Shown: positions 5,577-7,934 of the stretch, piece after piece | How positions within the stretch are numbered: the first letter of the stretch is position 1 | Layout: the number at the start of each line of letters is the position of its first letter | Assembly: GCA_004293385.1 (NCBI GenBank) | Contig: RDYO01000106.1 | Span: 1-7,934 of the forward strand | Direction of reading: 5' to 3' | From: Verrucomicrobiota bacterium | GTDB lineage: Bacteria > Verrucomicrobiota > Verrucomicrobiia > Opitutales > UBA953 | Length of the DNA: 7,934 nt | Notes under the pieces: model-generated | Databases searched by the model: none | The model's input: the letters and a program-made list of their open reading frames with translations, nothing else | Told to the model about the DNA's origin: nothing | Translations under genes and position numbers: made by a program

Positions 5577-6353
5577 TCAGGCGAGGCCGCGCTTGGTCGA
5601 GGCCGCGAAGTCCACGAAGGCCTTCACGATACGGCTCGAAGCCTCAGGCAGCGCCCGGGCCTTCTCGATGGCCTGCGTGGTATTGAGGCCGTCGCGGTAG
5701 AAGAGGCGGTGCATCAGTTTCGCCGAGGCGATCTCCGCGTCGGTGAAGCCCGAACGCTTCAGGCCGACGGCGTTGATCATCTTGGTCTCGCACGGATTGC
5801 CGTCGGCGATGACGAAAGGAGGCACGTCCTGGACGCACTTGGAGCAGGCCGCGACCATCGCGTGGTCGCCGATGCGGCAGAACTGGTGGATGCCCGCGTT
5901 CCAGCCGATGTTCACGTGGTCGCCGACGTGCACGTGGCCGGCGACGGCGGAGTGGCTGGAGATGACGAGGTGGTTGCCGATCACGCAGTCATGCGCGATG
6001 TGCGAATAGGCCAGCAGGACGTTGTCGTCGCCGAGGATGGTCCATTCGCCTTCCTGGGTGCCGAGGTGGACGCTGACGTATTCGCGGAAGACGTTGCGGG
6101 CGCCGACCTTGAGGCCGGGCTTGCCGGGGCGGGCCTTCAGGTCCTGCGTGCGGCCGCCGATGAAGGCGTAAGGGAAGACCTCGCACTGCGGGCCGAGCTG
6201 CGTGTAGCCCTCGACCGTCGCGTGGTGGTGCAGCACGCAGCCGTCGCCCAGGGTGACGTCGCCGCCCACGTAGGCGTAGGCGCCGATGACGACGTCCTGG
6301 CCGAGCTTGGCGCCGGCTTCGACGATCGCGGTGGGGTGGACTTGCGTGGCCAT
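5577..6353 (-). CDS. lpxA: UDP-N-acetylglucosamine O-acyltransferase LpxA
   Basis: Cytoplasmic acyltransferase for the first lipid A step: it moves a 3-hydroxyacyl chain from ACP to the 3-OH of UDP-GlcNAc. It has 258 aa (E. coli 262). Residues 1-180 show the hexapeptide repeats of a left-handed beta helix (e.g. VVIGAYAYVGGDVTLGDG). SHIAHDCVIGN (117-127) carries the catalytic His121 (E. coli His125), and GIHQFCRIG (154-162) and QDVPPFVIADGNP (175-187) are typical. The C-terminal helical part has GLKRSGF (197-203) and ends FVDFAASTKRGLA. The position of the acyl-chain ruler (E. coli Gly173) is Ala169. The ATG gives the standard MATQVHPTAIVE start and lies 5 nt after the lpxC-fabZ stop, with no Shine-Dalgarno site; an operon with coupled translation is likely. 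It is followed closely by a converging small gene with no clear terminator between. Confidence 0.97.
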   Translation of the reverse strand: MATQVHPTAIVEAGAKLGQDVVIGAYAYVGGDVTLGDGCVLHHHATVEGYTQLGPQCEVFPYAFIGGRTQDLKARPGKPGLKVGARNVFREYVSVHLGTQEGEWTILGDDNVLLAYSHIAHDCVIGNHLVISSHSAVAGHVHVGDHVNIGWNAGIHQFCRIGDHAMVAACSKCVQDVPPFVIADGNPCETKMINAVGLKRSGFTDAEIASAKLMHRLFYRDGLNTTQAIEKARALPEASSRIVKAFVDFAASTKRGLA

Positions 6354-6358
6354 CCGGT

Positions 6359-7699
6359 TCAGCCGTTGGGCGAGTCGGCGATGGTGAAGAGCAGTTCGGC
6401 GGACGAGACGCACTCGCCGTTGACGAGGCATTCGCACTCGGCGGCGGCGATGCGGCCGCGGACCTTGGTGAGCTTCGCGCGGATCTCGAGGGTGTCGCCC
6501 GGCGTGACCGCCTTGCGGAACTTCACCTTGTCGGCGCTCATGAAGAAGACGACCTTCGGGGCTTCGTCGGCGGCGCCGCGGCGCAGCATGATGAGGCCGG
6601 CGGCCTGGGCCATCGCCTCGACCTGCAGGACGCCCGGCATGACCGGCTGGCCGGGGAAGTGACCCTGGAAGTAGGGTTCGTTGATCGTGACGTTCTTGAT
6701 CGCGACCAGGGAGTCGTCGTTGAGCTCGACCACGCGGTCGACCATCACGAACGGGTAGCGATGGGGCAGGGCGTTGAGGATCTGGCGGATGTCGAGCGCC
6801 GAGCCGACGGGCGCGCTCGGGGCTTCGACCTTCGGGCCGGCGGGCGCGGCCTTGGCCTTGGGGGCCTTGGATTCCTGCCACTGCTTGCGCACGGCCGCGG
6901 CGAGGCGGGCGTTGAGCGCGTGGCCGGGGCGGACGGCGATGATGTGCGCCTTGAGGCGGACGCCGGCGAGGACGATGTCGCCGACGATATCGAGGATCTT
7001 GTGGCGGACGAGCTCGTCCTTGAAGCGCAGCGGCTCCTTGCTGACGATCTTGTCGCCCTTGAGGATGATCGCGGAGTCGAGCGTACCGCCCTTGATCAGG
7101 CCCTTCTCGATCAGGCCTTCGATGTCCTCGTAGATCGTGAACGTGCGGGCCGGGGCGATCTGCGCCTCGTAGGTCTCGGCGTCGATGTCGATCGTGAGGT
7201 GCTGCGTGTGGATGCCGCGGTCGTCGGCGGACGTGCAGGTGATGCGCAGCCCGTCGAAGGGCAGGGCGATGATGGAGCGACTGCCTTCGTTGATCGTGAT
7301 CGGGTGCGTGAGCACGAACGTCTCGCGCGGCTCGGCCTGCTCGACGACGCCGCACTGGTGGATGAGCGTGGTGAAGGGGCGGGCGGAACCGTCGACGATC
7401 GGCGGCTCGGAGGCGTCGAGTTCGATGATGGCGTTGTCCACGGCCATGCCGCTCAGGGCGGAGAGGACGTGCTCGATGGTGTGCAGTTTGACGGTGTCGG
7501 AAGAGACGGTCGTCTTACGCTCGAGTTCGGTGATCATCTCCGAGACCGGACGCACCTCGGGCTTGCCGAAAAGGTCGATGCGACGGAACACCAGGCCGCT
7601 GTTCGGGGCGCCGGGTTTGAGGGTCAGGGTGACGTCCTGACCGGTGTGGAGGGCCTTGCCCTTGACGGAGGCTTCTTTGCCTAAGGTGCGCTGTTTCAT
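6359..7699 (-). CDS. lpxC-fabZ: LpxC-FabZ fusion: UDP-3-O-acyl-GlcNAc deacetylase / 3-hydroxyacyl-ACP dehydratase
   Basis: 446 aa with two enzymes. Residues 1-272 are LpxC, the zinc deacetylase and committed lipid A step: GKALHTG (14-20), HTIEHVLSALSG (73-84) with E76 and zinc ligand H77, ARTF (184-187), VRHKILDIVGD (231-241) with zinc ligands H233 and D237, and PGHALN (258-263) with catalytic H260. An Ala/Lys/Pro-rich linker (about 273-300) leads to FabZ (about 301-446), which dehydrates 3-hydroxyacyl-ACP: LPHRYPFVMVDR (311-322), GHFPGQPVMPG with catalytic H347, and Glu361 in VEAMAQ. This fusion is established in Bacteroidetes and related phyla. The start MKQRTLGK matches normal LpxC N-termini. 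The frame stays open to 7903, but that part encodes repeat-derived residues. GTG codons at 7720 and 7708, near a GA-rich stretch, are less likely alternative starts. lpxA follows 5 nt downstream. Confidence 0.96.
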   Translation of the reverse strand: MKQRTLGKEASVKGKALHTGQDVTLTLKPGAPNSGLVFRRIDLFGKPEVRPVSEMITELERKTTVSSDTVKLHTIEHVLSALSGMAVDNAIIELDASEPPIVDGSARPFTTLIHQCGVVEQAEPRETFVLTHPITINEGSRSIIALPFDGLRITCTSADDRGIHTQHLTIDIDAETYEAQIAPARTFTIYEDIEGLIEKGLIKGGTLDSAIILKGDKIVSKEPLRFKDELVRHKILDIVGDIVLAGVRLKAHIIAVRPGHALNARLAAAVRKQWQESKAPKAKAAPAGPKVEAPSAPVGSALDIRQILNALPHRYPFVMVDRVVELNDDSLVAIKNVTINEPYFQGHFPGQPVMPGVLQVEAMAQAAGLIMLRRGAADEAPKVVFFMSADKVKFRKAVTPGDTLEIRAKLTKVRGRIAAAECECLVNGECVSSAELLFTIADSPNG

Positions 7700-7703
7700 G
7701 CCG

Positions 7704-7722
7704 TTCACACAGTTATTCACAC
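7704..7722 (-). promoter_or_regulatory. direct repeat and -10-like box before lpxC-fabZ
   Basis: On the minus strand GTGTGAA occurs twice, at 7716-7722 and 7704-7710, 12 bp apart. Between and overlapping them is AATAAC (7712-7717), a -10-like hexamer ending 12 nt before the ATG, which would give a leader of about 5-6 nt. A purine-rich GGGAGGGGGG lies just upstream, about 20 nt from the ATG, too far to act as a normal Shine-Dalgarno site for it. The repeat spacing of about one helical turn could suit a regulator, but this is speculative. Confidence 0.25.
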
Positions 7723-7785
7723 CCCCCTCCCTCTGTAAAGGCCTACTTTCGAGGGGTTTGGGGTGGAATTCACGGTGCAGGCGTA

Positions 7786-7811
7786 GGGGTAGGGATAGGG
7801 GTAGGGGTGGG
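7786..7811 (+). repeat. G-tract cluster (TAGGGG-like), possible G-quadruplex
   Basis: Five runs of three or four G are separated by one to three bases (GGGG-TA-GGG-ATA-GGGG-TA-GGGG-T-GGG). The spacing meets the usual pattern for an intramolecular G-quadruplex on the plus strand, which is the template strand for lpxC-fabZ. It lies about 90-110 nt upstream of the lpxC start. It may also be simple low-complexity expansion of a TAGGGG unit. Confidence 0.6.
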
Positions 7812-7829
7812 CTGAAAGAGGGCTGATCC

Positions 7830-7904
7830 GATGAAGGATGGACGATGGAAGATGGAGGATGAAAAGAATGCCCAAATCCTGTCCTCCATCGTCCATCTTT
7901 CATC
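7830..7904. repeat. inverted arrays of 7-bp repeats (GATGGAN)
   Basis: Five tandem heptamers run from 7830 to 7864: GATGAAG, GATGGAC, GATGGAA, GATGGAG, GATGAAA. After a short spacer, three copies in the opposite orientation follow at 7884-7904: CTCCATC, GTCCATC, TTTCATC. The inverted copies match the first three direct copies at 19 of 21 positions, so either strand can form a long hairpin with a loop of about 33 nt. This resembles the interspersed heptamer repeats seen between genes in several phyla. Translated in the lpxC frame it yields HPPSSIVHPSS-like residues, which explains the open frame upstream of lpxC. Confidence 0.8.
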
Positions 7905-7934
7905 TGTTTTCTCGCTCTGCCTCTCGCCGTTCTG

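Noticed and set aside
6354..7355. Extension of the lpxA frame upstream to 7355 (592 aa)
   Set aside because: The extra part is Arg/Pro-rich and lies in another frame of lpxC-fabZ; LpxA homology starts exactly at the ATG at 6353.
7700..7903. N-terminal extension of LpxC up to 7903
   Set aside because: It translates the heptamer repeats and G-tract into Pro/Ser/His-rich residues with no LpxC similarity; the normal LpxC N-terminus begins at 7699.
7830..7904. CRISPR array or integron attachment site
   Set aside because: Units are 7 bp with no spacers, and there are no cas or integrase genes; it is a simple heptamer repeat in two orientations.
1..7934. Defence system, prophage or transposon
   Set aside because: No transposase, integrase, phage, nuclease or toxin-type gene is present; all well-supported genes are housekeeping or envelope-related.

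Overview
The window is about 7.9 kb of GC-rich bacterial chromosome carrying mostly conserved single-copy genes. It holds a lipid A (lpx) locus, so the organism has a Gram-negative type outer membrane. LpxC is fused to FabZ and lpxA follows directly, an arrangement known from Bacteroidetes and also, as I recall, Verrucomicrobia/PVC relatives. High GC, two lipoprotein-type signal peptides and the lack of Shine-Dalgarno sequences at almost every start fit a Verrucomicrobiota-like organism. That is inference; no 16S rRNA or taxonomic marker is present.

Layout: (1) 1-43, minus strand: the 5' half of a tRNA-His(GTG) gene cut by the window edge. (2) 221-2496, plus strand: a RhlE-type DEAD-box RNA helicase followed after 2 nt by ribD (riboflavin synthesis), ending in a gap with two possible terminators. 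(3) 2699-4033, plus strand: a deoA-family pyrimidine nucleoside phosphorylase with a strongly altered active-site loop, closed by a very strong terminator. (4) 4091-5276, minus strand: a secreted dienelactone-hydrolase-family protein and, 1 nt downstream, a 139-aa lipoprotein of unknown function. (5) 5351-5569, plus strand: a probable 72-aa lipoprotein divergent from the hydrolase. (6) 5577-7699, minus strand: lpxC-fabZ and lpxA, 5 nt apart. (7) 7700-7934: gene-free, with a run of G-tracts and an inverted array of 7-bp repeats upstream of lpxC. No gene-free stretch exceeds about 240 nt.

How the genes work together: LpxA acylates UDP-GlcNAc, LpxC deacetylates the product, and FabZ dehydrates the same class of 3-hydroxyacyl-ACP that LpxA consumes. 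Fusion and adjacency therefore join the first lipid A steps to the competing fatty-acid step. The other units look functionally independent. I found no defence system, CRISPR array, transposon or prophage. The most unusual points are the deoA-like protein lacking the catalytic His and the Gly-rich family signature, a repeated TAAC(T) element just upstream of several starts without Shine-Dalgarno sites, a perfect inverted repeat containing the hydrolase start codon, and the repeat-rich lpxC upstream region.
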